NCBI RefSeq assembly: GCF_000182925.2
Contig: NC_026506.1
Location: 1,178,001 to 1,242,000, forward strand
Source of the DNA: Neurospora crassa OR74A
Lineage: Eukaryota; Ascomycota; Sordariomycetes; Sordariales; Sordariaceae
DNA: 64,000 nt
Direction of reading: 5' to 3'
Positions 35,122 through 46,245 of this stretch are shown here, one piece after another; within the stretch, counting starts at the first letter, position 1, and each line of letters opens with the position of its first letter. The notes beneath the pieces were generated by a model. That model ran no database searches. It was not told where the DNA came from and saw nothing but the letters and a program-made list of their open reading frames with translations. A program made the position numbers and the translations under genes.

Positions 35122-37259
35122 GCTGTACGCGTGGGCCTTTGCCACGAGCCAGCCATGGAAAAGGGTTCAATATCTTGGAAGGAAATGTTTTGACGACTTT
35201 TGGGTTGTAGGAGGAGGCCTAAGTGGCTGTGTTTCGTCTTCTTGGTGCGGATAGAGCGGACGACTGACGACCTCGAGGTGGATGGATGAATGTTGGCGGA
35301 TTAGGGAGCTGAGGCGAGCTGGTACCAGTGAGCTGAATGGAAAGCAGTCAGCAATCATAAAACAGGAACGACGTCAACAAAAGGCCTTTGGTGGCCATAC
35401 AGATGCGAGAAATGGACAATGAAAGGAGAGGACGGGACAAATACAAAAACAACGAACCACAAGGCACAAAAGGAGTTGTCCTTGGGAATGCCTGGTCATT
35501 CTCGGATTCTTCAGTGGCCTGTCTTCCGCACCGATTGGTCAATCTGTGGCCCATTCACTGAACGACATGCCGGATCTGGATGCTGATTTGCTCGTGATTG
35601 GCCTGCGCCAACAAGGGAGGTCAACTGCCCACTCTCGCTCTGGTCAAAATCATGCGCACCGCGCGCAGGTCACTACACATTTTGATGCTTCAAAACTTGG
35701 CCAAAGTTTCACCAAATACTTGGTTCTTATTGTAAACTTATAAGCAGCCAAAACAGGGCCCTTTCAAAATTATACACTATCTCAAAACCACGGGTACGTG
35801 ACTATGATCGAATACATTTTCATGAATGTAACCAAAAGTGGTGATGTTCGCCACGGCTGCGGAAGTGGGTGGTGGTTAAACCAATTGTCGGTGCGCATAA
35901 TTCTGACGTCTGCGAGCCACTGTACCGTCCCTGTATGAACCACAGAAGGTACGTTACCTAGGCTTGACGCCTGGATGCAATTTCCCCGGAAAATTCGAGA
36001 TCTCGACCACTATTCGCTACTATACCTGGCCATCAACGGGGATTGCGGCATCCATTCAGTTGTGAGCCTCCATACCTAGGTACCTCGACATGCTTTTCAA
36101 AAGAGCAGAGCCTCCTCCTCCTCCTCTTCTTCTTCCAAGGTTCTTGTTTTCTTTTTTTCCCCACCGATTCTGACATCCAGTCCCTCGAGACCATGAACTA
36201 CCTGGTGGCGTCGGACAAAGACCGACCAAGCTCTTTGGGATTCCAAAATTAGTTTTCCAAAACCTGTTGTTTTGCATCGACAACGGAAACACCACATCGG
36301 TTCAATACCTACGGCATGGATGAAATTGGATCGAACCTTCTTCTACCTCGGCGCAATTCAACGGAAGCGTGCTACCTACTTCTAAGACGGGCCTGGGCGC
36401 GGTTTGGCAGTCCCGAACGTCTTTTACCAGACTCTTTTCAGGGTCCAAGCTCCGGAAATTAGTACAGATTTCGGTTGGCCATGTTGGTACCCTATTGGAC
36501 ATGCTGACCGCCAGCCCATCCCGGGGTAATCCACCTTGGTAAGAGCATCATGTGTCGACAGATGAATGGAATGTTTATGCGTTCTGATGTGGTTGGAGGT
36601 CTTTGGCTTCTTCGAGTTGGAGGAAAAGTCACGATACGTCCGAGCTTGAAGTGCCTGGTTTTTGAATGACAGGGGCAGTTGGCAGTGGGTAGCTACTAGC
36701 TCAGGTACACTAGGTACCTGGGTAGGTAGGTACCACAGGGTTAGGGTTGATGCCGACTGTATCGACAGCGACGTCATCGACAACCAGGACTACACGATCG
36801 CGAGAAAAGATGAAGTGAAACATGCTCCGTATACCCAGCCACACCATTGCAGCAATATTTAAGATCGTAGCTATGAAAGCTTCATGTTGTACCATCAATC
36901 TTACGCAAGACTCAATGGATGGGGATCCACAAACATACAAATATTCACTAACAGATCACCACTACCTATGTTGATCACTGTGTAAATTCCTGTTGAAACT
37001 CCGGTATCAGATGGTCCAAAATTAGTGACAGGCACAATTATCTTACTGGTCTTTTGCGGGGTCTCCACGTGGGCTTTTCATAGAGTTATCCACCCCAGAT
37101 CGCGAATCCGTTAGCATGCGATTGACCACGTTAGGTTTATTTGGTACCTGAAACCTTTCCCCCAAGACAACTTTGATAGTGTATACTTACGATGTGGTCA
37201 GTGCTTCCTGGGGTGTGTGTGTGACGTACTAGGGAAAGAAAAAGGTTGTTCTGGGAACT

Positions 37260-37260
<1 letters not shown>
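35122..37260. other. Intergenic region, zinc-finger gene promoter
   Basis: It contains the zinc-finger gene promoter, then mostly unique DNA. A telobox-like GGGTTAGGGTT lies at 36,738-36,748, next to GGTAGGTAGGTACC repeats. No credible coding frame was found. Confidence 0.5.

Positions 37261-37326
<66 letters not shown>
37261..37326. repeat. Microsatellite (AC)33
   Basis: Thirty-three perfect AC units. It lies about 160 bp beyond the stop codon of the DUF4188 gene. It is likely length-polymorphic between strains. Confidence 0.98.
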
Positions 37327-37327
<1 letters not shown>

Positions 37328-37488
37328 GTGTTCGTGTTTTGGCTGAAAAGAGCGGCATAAAATGGCGCTGGTTGGTGAAGGTTTACTGCGTATACCTACC
37401 TACCTATCGGACTTTATGTCTATCCAATTCTTCTCCTGTTTTACCTCCGTCTCAACACTTCCATCTATCAACCCGCAACCCAACTCTA

Positions 37489-38427
37489 CTAAGCGTATCC
37501 CTCTCTCGCAGTCGCCTTACCCCTCGCCATCCTGTTCATCATTCCCGTCAATGGCCTTACCGACGCATCGACAAGACTATGATACCAAGTTGCGCTCCCA
37601 TCCTTCTCCGTCATCCTGACAGTCGTATCTCCCATAAGAGTAGGTGGCGAATCCAGGTAGATCGACTCCCACGCGCCGGCAGGCACCTCAAAGGTCTCGT
37701 GCAGCGCCGTAATGTGGCTGTATCCCTTCTTGCGAAACGCTTGCAAAAAGTCCCAGCCGTCGCGGTGCTCCTTGTCGTGCGCAAACTTGTGCAATCCCTC
37801 GATATCGCGGAAGTAAAACACCGACATGCCGGCGTTATGGGTGGCGCGCTTGGTCTGCTTCCAACTGGACATGCCTAGGAGGCCGTACTCTTCCTTTTTC
37901 TCGTTTATGGCCTTGCTCATGTTCATGAAGTGGGTGAAGAGTTCGTAGGCGCCGGGGCTAGCGGGGCCCAGCGGGTGGTTGTAGGAGACGCCGAGGTGGA
38001 AGACGACGATGGAGCTGGAGCACGGCGCATTGGGGTAGCGACCGGTTTGCCATGAGGGAGGCTGGCTGCTGGTAGAACCCTGAATGACATCGGCCATGTA
38101 CGGATTCTGGTTGGTCTTGTAGAAGAGCATTTGGCCGATGGTCGAACCGATCGAGTGGAGAGTGAGGATCAAGACGGGGACGACGGCATAACGGTAAGGC
38201 AGAATGGCGAAGAGGACGATCTGAGCGAGCGCGCCCATGGCCATCAGAGTGCGAAGTCTGAAAGCATCTTTGATGATGGTCTTTGGCGTACGTTAGTCTC
38301 AGTCTCCCAACGTTCTCAAAGCAGTGGGTGGATTACTTACCTCCTTGTGCGGAGGAGTCCCAAGCGGGCGTTGCTTGGTTGGGGTAAAGATGGGTCGGAA
38401 ATCTGGTTTTTCAAGAGTGTCCCCCAT
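37489..38427 (-). CDS. DUF4188 (Monooxy_af470-like) family protein
   Basis: Exons on the minus strand are 38,341-38,427 and 37,489-38,280 (292 aa), with a 60-bp intron that starts GTAAGT. After a short polar N-terminus come two hydrophobic helices (about residues 41-75, MAMGALAQIVLFAILPYRYAV and onward), a probable membrane anchor. A soluble dimeric alpha/beta-barrel-like domain follows, with the family phrases FHLGVSYNHPLGP, EYGLLGMSSW, MSVFYFRDIEGLHKFAHD and HETFEVPAGAWESIY. The family (Pfam PF13826) is annotated as monooxygenase-like from its similarity to antibiotic-biosynthesis monooxygenase folds. Actual catalysis is unproven. His-rich positions could bind haem, as in related dehydratases. 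Confidence 0.85.
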
Positions 38428-40012
38428 CTTGATAGTGGTTGATGTTGACAGTCTGGTACACGCAGTGTTTACAAAGAACAAAGAGAAGAGGACTGAATTT
38501 GATGACACGAGATGGGCAATGGTATATGGGATCTTTTAGTTCACGGAGTCTTATTCAACCTACGCTAAGGCCTAAACTAGCAAAGGCTGACACGCGAATG
38601 GCCATCTCTCCAATGTCTGTAGCTGACAAGCTACAAGTGACCACGTTGGCAAGCCTGCTGAGGGAACGAAGGTGGTGAAGTACCCCCACACGGAGGAATT
38701 CACTGTTCGCCCAAGGATGTCAAAGGGTGAGATGGAAGGTATGGAAGTAGGGTCTCAACCACAAATCCATCGGCCAACTTGCATCGCCAGGATCGATACA
38801 GGCTGATCCAGCAGCCGAGATCCGTCTGGGCAATACACATAGCACGACTCGGACATGGTTGCGTAGTGCAGACGTTGACGAGATTGGCCCTGAAAGGCGG
38901 ATATATCGCCCTAAAAATCCGTGAAAGAGGAGTGCGAGTTATTGTTATTGACCACGATAAGTCCGAGAATGATCGATTGCGTGGTGTTGCGAAGCGTGGA
39001 GGCTGGAGGTGTGTGATACATGTGCCGCAATCACTTTAGTCCATGCCTTTGGACACGACAAGTGACGAGTGTGGCTGCACTGCAAACCCAATGGTCTTGT
39101 TGGCCCATCTTATGTGAGAAAACACCGAAAAAGATGTCTTGCCCGGCGAGACTTTGCCTAAAGCGTATCGATGCGAATATCGTCAATAAGTGCGGTAAAG
39201 GTAAGTATTGATGTGTACAATGAGTCAACAAATGTGTGGTCGGATGTTGAGTGAGGCGACTCTCGGATTCTGGAAAGTGTAACGAATACATGAAGGTACT
39301 CTGTTTTTTACCTTCCAATCCGAACGCGAGAGTTGGAAAAGCGCACTGCATCAACTTACAGGTGCGAGAACTGAAGTTGAAATGGAAGGAAGGAAACAAG
39401 CAAAGTGGAAGCCAAGACGGTGGACATCGGGGCCTCCCGTCGTGGCCGTCCCTGTTCCCTTCGACAGTCGGTTTATGTACTTGTACACAGCGGGTCAGTA
39501 GGTACGTACCTTCAACAGCCCCTTGACGCTGTCCCGCTGCCTGCCAGGAGGTGCCTGCTGCCTGCCCCCGCCTTTTCCCCTCGACTCCGGACCTCTACCA
39601 CTGCCTGCCCCGCCTGCCCAACCTTCTGCTCGCCCCACCTGCGACCTCCCGTCGTTATCCAATGTCCCAGCAACAGTCAACCATCCATTCGTCTTTCCCC
39701 TTCGATTCTAAAGCCTGAACTTCAAGGCAATCCCATACCAGATCGACCACCTCGAATTGTTGGACTTTGTACATTTCCCGGCCAGACTTTCCACTTCTCG
39801 GTTTCCCTCAGTATCTACCGGATTCCAACTTGTATTTAAGCTAGCTCTCCCCCCGTTGTCTGTTTTAAGCGCAGCAATACACCGACCACCGACGACTATA
39901 ATCCATCCCGCCCTACCCTCACCACCAGGCTTTTTTTTTTGGAAGGCCAAGGTCGCTTCACTAAAATACTTTATATTGCACGCTCACGCGCGAGCTATAT
40001 TCTTTCGGCACT
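38428..40012. other. Divergent promoter region between the DUF4188 and RGG-protein genes
   Basis: This 1.6-kb stretch separates divergent genes. 39.5-39.95 kb is CT-rich and probably the leader of the RGG-protein gene. No gene is supported. Confidence 0.5.
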
Positions 40013-41341
40013 ATGGATTCCGAACACTTTGGAGGTCGTACTGACGACGACCTCTTCGCCGACGACTTCGAGCCCGTAGCGCCCGAGGAGCAGGTCGCGA
40101 CCATGTCTACGGAAACAGGAACGCCCGTACAAGACACGGACATCACGAGTCCTGCTTCCACTGCCGTGGAATCCCCTCAATCGTTGGAGTCAGCGCCTGT
40201 CCAGAAGTCCACCCCCGCGCCTCAAGCACCCAAAGGACTTGCCAACTCGCGTCACGCACCCAAAGGTCCTGAGAAGCAACCACGCAACAACAATCGTCAC
40301 CCCAAAGCCAACAACAACGTCAACAACAACGCCGGCAACAACAGCGCGACTCAGTCTCAACAACAGCAGTCCACCTCCAGCACACCTCCCTCCGCCCCTA
40401 AAGAATTTCGCGAGAAAGAAGCCAGGGATAAGGAAGCTGGCCGTAACACTGCAAGTGTCTCATCGGCCGCTAGAATTGGTTCCGGGGCGAATCCACGCAC
40501 CAAACTTACTGAAGACGAACTGGCAGCCAAGATGGAGAAGATGCGTATTATGGCCGCTGAGAAAACTAAGCGGTTCGAACAAGCCCAGCGTGACGAAAAT
40601 GAGCATGCTGCCGCCTACGCTAAGGGCATGGAAGAGGATAGGAAACGTCGTGCCGAGCAAGCGGCTAAGAGGAAGGCTGCCGAGGAAGACCGCAAGAAGA
40701 TGGATGAGGAGCGGGAAAAGAACCGTGAGCGCAAGATGCGCGCCATGGGCGCTAAGGAGGGTGGCTCTTGGGACGAGGGCAAGGAGGAGCGCATGAGAGA
40801 GGAGGACCGAAGAGGCTACAGGGGTGTTAGGGGGGTTGCAAACACACCATCGTGGGCGCAAGATCCGGCTGACGGCAATGAGCAGGCAAACGGTTACCGT
40901 GGCGGACGTCGTGGTGGAAGAGGAGGATTCGGTGGCGGAAGAGGTCGTGGGGGAGGTGATGGGTATGGAGGTCGTACCCTTTTCGAGCCGGACCCGGAGA
41001 ACGAGACTGGTCAGCGTTTCTATCAGCGTGACAATAACCGAAACCGCGGCAGGGACTGGAAGGCGGATGGCCCAGCGGCCCCTCGTGCTGAACGCTCCGG
41101 GCCTGGGCCTGGTGCACCAAAAGCCGACAAACCGAAGTTGACCCCCGACGAGTTTCCTGCACTCCCCGGCAGCAAAGCCACCGCACCGCAAGTCAGCACA
41201 AGCGCCCCCCTATCTTTTGCTTCCTTGCCCCTCTCGCCTGCTGTGGGCAGATGGGATGATGAGGTGGAAGAAAGTATCTCGAAAAAAGCGGCACAGGCAA
41301 AGGAGGCGGCGAACGCGCAGGCGAAGTCAAAAGGAAACTAG
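40013..41341 (+). CDS. RGG-box, coiled-coil RNA-binding-type protein
   Basis: A single exon of 442 codons ending in TAG at 41,339-41,341. Regions in order: an acidic start (MDSEHFGGRTDDDLFADDF); a Ser/Thr/Pro-rich and Asn/Gln-rich segment to about residue 150; a long charged helix with the ELAAKMEKMRIMAAEKTKRFEQ pattern (about 165-255); an RGG box (about 293-321); and LTPDEFPALPG near residue 375. RGG boxes bind RNA and are methylated on arginine, and the EFPAL motif recurs in RNA-associated proteins of the Stm1/HABP4 and LARP kind. The role is inferred as mRNA or ribosome association. The reading frame stays open after the TAG; see the next entry. Confidence 0.85.
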   Translation: MDSEHFGGRTDDDLFADDFEPVAPEEQVATMSTETGTPVQDTDITSPASTAVESPQSLESAPVQKSTPAPQAPKGLANSRHAPKGPEKQPRNNNRHPKANNNVNNNAGNNSATQSQQQQSTSSTPPSAPKEFREKEARDKEAGRNTASVSSAARIGSGANPRTKLTEDELAAKMEKMRIMAAEKTKRFEQAQRDENEHAAAYAKGMEEDRKRRAEQAAKRKAAEEDRKKMDEEREKNRERKMRAMGAKEGGSWDEGKEERMREEDRRGYRGVRGVANTPSWAQDPADGNEQANGYRGGRRGGRGGFGGGRGRGGGDGYGGRTLFEPDPENETGQRFYQRDNNRNRGRDWKADGPAAPRAERSGPGPGAPKADKPKLTPDEFPALPGSKATAPQVSTSAPLSFASLPLSPAVGRWDDEVEESISKKAAQAKEAANAQAKSKGN

Positions 41342-41422
41342 AACCCTTCCTATGCGAGGCCTACCTTGGCTTCAACCGTTCGTTCCAATTCTCAGGACCC
41401 TCCTCGTATCAAGCCACCGTTA

Positions 41423-42025
41423 ATGTCAACGACGCGCCCAAAAGGTCACCATGAATCTGATTCGCGAGACACAGTCAATAAAGAGCCGGCAGCGGAGCAT
41501 GAGTCGACGAAACTGGCGAGGGTGAAGGGTTTCCTCTCAGTTCCAACCCAAGTAGTGGCTGGCCACCTAGGTCTTGAACCACCAAAGGTTGATGCCACTC
41601 TAACTTCAGATCAGATAGTCACTGCCCGCCAAACCCTTAAAACGCCGGTGGCCACTCCAGCGTTAGACAAGTTACCAGCCGGTCTCCAACATCTCGAACC
41701 GTCCAAGGCGGTCGGGGTACAAAGACGCCTCGAGCAATATCAAAGGGACCTCGAGGAAATGCAACAGAAAATCGCAGAGAGGGCAATAGAAACACCCGGG
41801 AGCCACAAAGCATCCCAGGTTTTGCCACTTACAGCAAGTAACAGAGCATTGCTGGATGTTCAATATATGAAAAGCGAGCACGTTGAAGATGAACAATCCT
41901 ATCGCCATTATAACAACCCGGAAAACATTATAAAATGGGTAACAGAATCCGATATCACCCAAATGCGTCGGTGGAAGGGTCCCAACATGCATTCCGATGA
42001 GAATAATACGACACCAGAGGAGTAA
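41423..42025 (+). CDS. Open frame in phase with the RGG protein after a single TAG
   Basis: From the TAG at 41,339 the same frame continues open for about 227 codons to 42,025. The first ATG is at 41,423 and would give 200 aa. The translation is protein-like: Pro/Lys/Thr-rich at first, then VQRRLEQYQRDLEEMQQKI (coiled coil) and SYRHYNNPENIIKWVTESDI. Only 81 bp separate the TAG from this ATG, too little for an independent fungal promoter. Options are a separate small gene with an internal promoter, a C-terminal extension reached by read-through, or a stop created by mutation or assembly error in one longer gene. I found no splice pair that removes the TAG and keeps the frame. I do not recognise the family. 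Confidence 0.55.
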   Translation: MSTTRPKGHHESDSRDTVNKEPAAEHESTKLARVKGFLSVPTQVVAGHLGLEPPKVDATLTSDQIVTARQTLKTPVATPALDKLPAGLQHLEPSKAVGVQRRLEQYQRDLEEMQQKIAERAIETPGSHKASQVLPLTASNRALLDVQYMKSEHVEDEQSYRHYNNPENIIKWVTESDITQMRRWKGPNMHSDENNTTPEE

Positions 42026-42548
42026 CTTGCCGTTGGTGACGACTCGGTGTATTTTTCCTCGGGAGGGCGACTTGTAGAGGGGTCCTGGAAACCACAGGCA
42101 TTTTTTTTGGGCCGTAGAGGATGGAAGCGAGGTGTTTCTTTCATGTGATACGAAAAATGTCTAGACAACAGCGATTTTGTAAAAGCGAACAGACGAATTG
42201 ATACCACAAGAATCTGAATTGAGATTGCTAGCCGGAACCGCAATTGATCATGCACAATGTAAAGGGTAACCCGAGTTATATCGCATTGATTGAAGTGTAA
42301 TTGCTGGTAACGTCGATTCTATACCTGTCTGTGTGTTGCGCTCTCATGATATAACTAATAGCTTCTTTTCTCTACGCGGGCTGCAAAAATAAAGACCATA
42401 AAGGGACAAGCTCCGACTTCTTCAAATCCCAGGCTCGAATAGTGTAAAACGCCCCAACGCCCTTTCAATGCACATGATTCCGCCAGATCTTGGATCGTAT
42501 CCATCTCCTTTCCCCGTTTCTTCCCTTAACATCGACGCCTCAAGCACC
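42026..42548. other. Convergent 3' flanks
   Basis: It contains the 3' ends of the plus-strand frame above and the minus-strand Luc7 gene. AATAAA-like signals are present (for example AAATAAAG near 42,387). Confidence 0.45.
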
Positions 42549-43475
42549 CTACCACCCACCACGTCTAGGACCACGCCCACGATAACCGCCACCGCCACTC
42601 CTGGGTCCACGGCCTCTACCCCAATCATCATGTCGTCCACCAGGACCCGTTGGCACACCACCCATATCATCATCACCACCACCGCCCATTCCCATGGGCC
42701 TCTGCCGTCCACGCATCTCCTTCGGGAATGCATCATACGTCTTCCGCATCTGCGCATATCCCAAATGCATCTTGCCAAAGAAGTGATCCGCCAGTCTGCG
42801 GTCATTATCCAACCGGGACAGGTACGCCCCGCACACGTCGCACACCTGCAGCTTCTGATGGCCTGACGGGCCACTCGTATCCGACAGCGCCTTCAGCTCT
42901 CTCTCCTTCTCCTGCTTCGCCGCTTGCGCCTGGCGCACCCTGAACAGCTCGTCATACGCCCTCCCCACTTCGCCCAGCTCTCCCAAGATCTCCACCTCCA
43001 ACAGACCCGTCGCAATGGTCGTGCCCAAGTCCGAGATGGCCTTGAGCAACACGTTTGTCTGCCGGATCTCGTCGGGCGTCTTTTCGAGGCGTCGCTGTGC
43101 CGCGTCGATCCGTCGGTTGCACTCGTCAATGTACTTTTGCAGGTCGCGCATGTAGTCGTAGTCGAAACCGTACTTCTTCTTTTCTTGTTCAGGCAGGGCT
43201 TCGTACTCGGCCTTGAGGGCTTCCGAGTGCACGCGCGAGCACGGGCCGAGGTCTTGCTTGGTGTTGGTGAAGAGGTCGTGCGGGCAGGTGCCGACGAGGT
43301 AGGAGCGGCAGACTTTGGGGTCGGTGAGGGAGAGTTGGGCGGAGCGGGAGGAGATGCCGCCGCCCATCAGCTGCTCTGCATGGTTGGGGTGAAGAAGTTA
43401 GTGGGAGTTTGTAGGGGGGTGGGAGGAAGTATGGGGATGCGACTTACCGAGCAGCTTTCTTTGTTCGGCCGCCAT
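42549..43475 (-). CDS. LUC7: U1 snRNP component Luc7
   Basis: Exons on the minus strand are 43,448-43,475 (28 nt) and 42,549-43,375 (284 aa), split by a 72-bp intron that starts GTAAGT. Luc7 sits in the U1 snRNP and stabilises U1 pairing with 5' splice sites, favouring weak donors. Two zinc fingers are visible. The first is CCCH-type from Cys32 (CRSYLVGTCPHDL ... CSRVHSE). The second is C2H2-type near residues 188-214 (CDVCGAYLSRLDND ... HFFGKMH). Between them is the long helix with the family phrase EYEALPEQEKKKYGFDYDY. The C-terminal 50 residues are Gly/Arg-rich with RGG and RGRG repeats, the fungal substitute for the RS tail of metazoan Luc7-like proteins. Confidence 0.96.
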
Positions 43476-44106
43476 GATTGGTCTTGTTGTTTATAATTAT
43501 TACTATGAAAATGTTTTGGGTTCGATAGGCGTCGCTAGGTTTTGGTTTGACGGAAATTGCGAGGGCTGGTGATGGTAAAGCGCTTTCGCGGTTGCTGACG
43601 TTTTGTTTTGTTTGGGAGAAATTCCCAAGATTTTGGAGGTCGAATGCAGTCGCAAAAGTCAGCCGCGCATGCAAGGCTGCTTGCTGGATGGAACCTGATC
43701 GCTGAAACCGGGGAAGTGGACCCACTTTACATACCCTCCATTCCCCTGTTGCCGCTATAATCCCGGTTCATCCACTGGAAATGTGCTGTCATCAACCACA
43801 ATTCCCTTCTGGGTCTTGTCCCGCTATGCCAGGGCGCGGCAGGCACTCTTCCAGCACCTCCCATCAGCAATGGGGGGGGGTGCCCAAGTTGCGATCCCCT
43901 CCGACGGCAGCCAGGGCACCCAACGCAACACCAACAAAAGTTAAAAGTTAGGTGTGAACTGTCACCATCTTTGCCGTCGTGTCTTCCACTTCTACTTCTG
44001 TCTTGCCATTGTCTCCGGAAATTGCTTTTGGTACTTTGCGGTGGACGTACAGATCAAGCAAATGGATAGACAACGGCAATAGACAGCGTTCACTCCAGTT
44101 AATACA
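43476..44106. other. Divergent promoter of LUC7 and GPI16
   Basis: A 631-bp region between divergent genes. It contains a G-run (near 43,871) and no other clear element. Confidence 0.5.
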
Positions 44107-46139
44107 ATGCGCCCATCCTTTCCTTCTTCTTTCTTACTCTCCTTACTTTCTCTTCTTTGCTTCTCGCCCTACACTGCGATCGCCAATGCCTCCTCCTCCC
44201 CTGCCGATTCCATTTCCAACTCCCGATCCGACTACCACGAACAGCTAATATTGCGCCCGCTACCATTGTCGACTCTGCTCGCCAGCTTCAACTTCCGCTC
44301 CAACACATCGCTCTCTGCCTTCGAGGCGCACAATTTCCGCTTCTTCCCCAGGTCGCTGGGCCAGATTCTCGAGCATGCCGGCACGCGCGAGTTACACTTG
44401 AGGTTTAGTCTGGGAAGATGGGATGCCGAGAGCTGGGGCGCAAGGCCGTGGAATGGTGCGCGCGAGGGTGGAACAGGTGTTGAGATGTGGGCGTGGCTGG
44501 AGGCAGATACAGACGAGGAGTATGTTTCACCACCACCCACACAACACCGCGGATCATGACTTGGGCGAGAGACTAACTACAGACACCATGTAGGGCCGAC
44601 CGTAAATGGCTGACGCTCACCAATGCGCTGTCTGGCCTCTTCTGTGCTTCTCTCAACTTCATCGATAGCACCCGAACTACCCGTCCCGTCATGTCCTTCC
44701 AGCCCGAGGGCAACCACATCGACGCGAACGCGACGAACATGCACCTACTTTACGGCGTGCTACCCCACGAAGTTGTCTGTACCGAGAACTTGACACCCTT
44801 TCTTAAGCTTCTTCCATGCAAGGGCAAGGCTGGTATTGCGTCGTTGCTTGACGGACATAAGCTCTTCGACTCCTCATGGCAGACAATGGCGATCGATATC
44901 CGGCCCGTGTGCCCGGAGGATGGCGAGTGTGTGTTGCAGATCGAGCAAAGCATTGACATGGTATTGGACATTGATCGATCCAAGAGACCCAGGGGTATGT
45001 GTACTAATGATTGAACGACGTGGTTAAAGACTACAACTGACGAAACCGGCTTAGATAACCCGATTCCCAGGCCCCCTCCGGCCCACGAGATGAAGTGCAA
45101 TACCTCGAAGCCGTACCACGCCCACGATACTTGCTTCCCCACCGATTCAGCCGCCAACCAGGACTGGTCGCTATCCCAAATCTTCGGCAAGCCTATCAAG
45201 GGAACCTGCCCTCTGACCGACCCTAACGTGTCTCCTGTCTGCATCCAAGTTCCCGATTCGCGTATTGTCTTCGCCTCCGAGGGCGCTGTTGAGAAGAAGA
45301 ACCCCGATCAGACTTCACGCTGCTTTGACTTCCCCGCCGAGAACGACTTCGAGATCTTCCTCCCTGCCCCCGAGGCCGAGGACGGATCAGTAGTAATCGA
45401 ACACGTCGTCAAGCCCGAAACGCCCCTCCTCTACGCCGAACGCAGTTTCACCGGCCACGGCCAAGAGCGCGGCGGCGTCCAGACCATTCTGCGCAACCCC
45501 AGCCCCGACCAGGAAGTCGAGTTCATCTACATGGAATCCCTTCCCTGGTTCATGCGCATCTACTTGCACACCATCTCGGCCCGCGTCGACGGACAGCCCG
45601 GCAAGGCCGATTCCCTGATCCAGGAAGTCTACTACCGCCCCGCCGTCGACCGCGCACGCGGAACCCAACTCGAAGTCCGCATGACCGTCCCGCCCGCTTC
45701 TACCGTTTTTCTCACCTACGACTTTGAGAAGTCCATCCTGCGGTATACCGAGTACCCTCCGGACGCGAATCGCGGGTTTGATGTGGCCGCCGCTGTCATT
45801 ACCATCTTGAACAGGGACAACAAGAGCGGTGGGAATGGAAGAAATTCGCGGTTTGCGGCATATAATCTGAGAACGACCACATTGCTTTGCAACCTCCCGA
45901 CGCCCGACTTCAGCATGCCGTACAATGTCATCATCTTCACGTCAACGGCTATTGCCTTGGCGTTTGGCGGCATGTTTAACATACTGGTGAGGAGGTTCGT
46001 GGCGGCGAATGAGGGCCCGGAGAGCGGGTTGAAGAAGGGGGTAAATAAGTTGAAGGCGAAGGTGGCAGGCTTTCTGAAGAAGGGAAAGAAGGAGAGTGCT
46101 CCTGCTGTTGCTGCGGAGGAGGAGAAGAAGATGGAGTGA
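44107..46139 (+). CDS. GPI16: GPI transamidase subunit Gpi16/PIG-T
   Basis: Exons are 44,107-44,519, 44,594-44,994 and 45,055-46,139 (632 aa). Introns are 74 and 60 bp, with CTAAC and CTGAC branch sites. The protein is part of the ER complex that cleaves the C-terminal signal of precursor proteins and attaches the GPI anchor. A signal peptide of about 25 residues is followed by the luminal domain with family phrases: HNFRFFPRSLGQILEHAGTR, RWDAESWG, KWLTLTNALSGLFCASLNFID, and SFTGHGQERGGVQTILRN. The cysteine in LFCASLN is near the position that disulfide-links to Gpi8 in yeast and human; this is inferred by position. One membrane span lies near residues 560-583 (VIIFTSTAIALAFGGMFNIL), followed by a Lys/Glu-rich cytosolic tail. 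Confidence 0.96.
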
Positions 46140-46245
46140 AAACACAACGGAACGGTCCATCGTTGTGTTTAGACACCGGGTGCCAGGTCATATAGTACAA
46201 ATAAAATTGTAAGAACCACTTTCACACTCTGAACTAGCACTACCT

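Noticed and set aside
37246-37878. Plus-strand frame with a His-Thr repeat
   Set aside because: It is created by the AC microsatellite plus the antisense of the DUF4188 gene.
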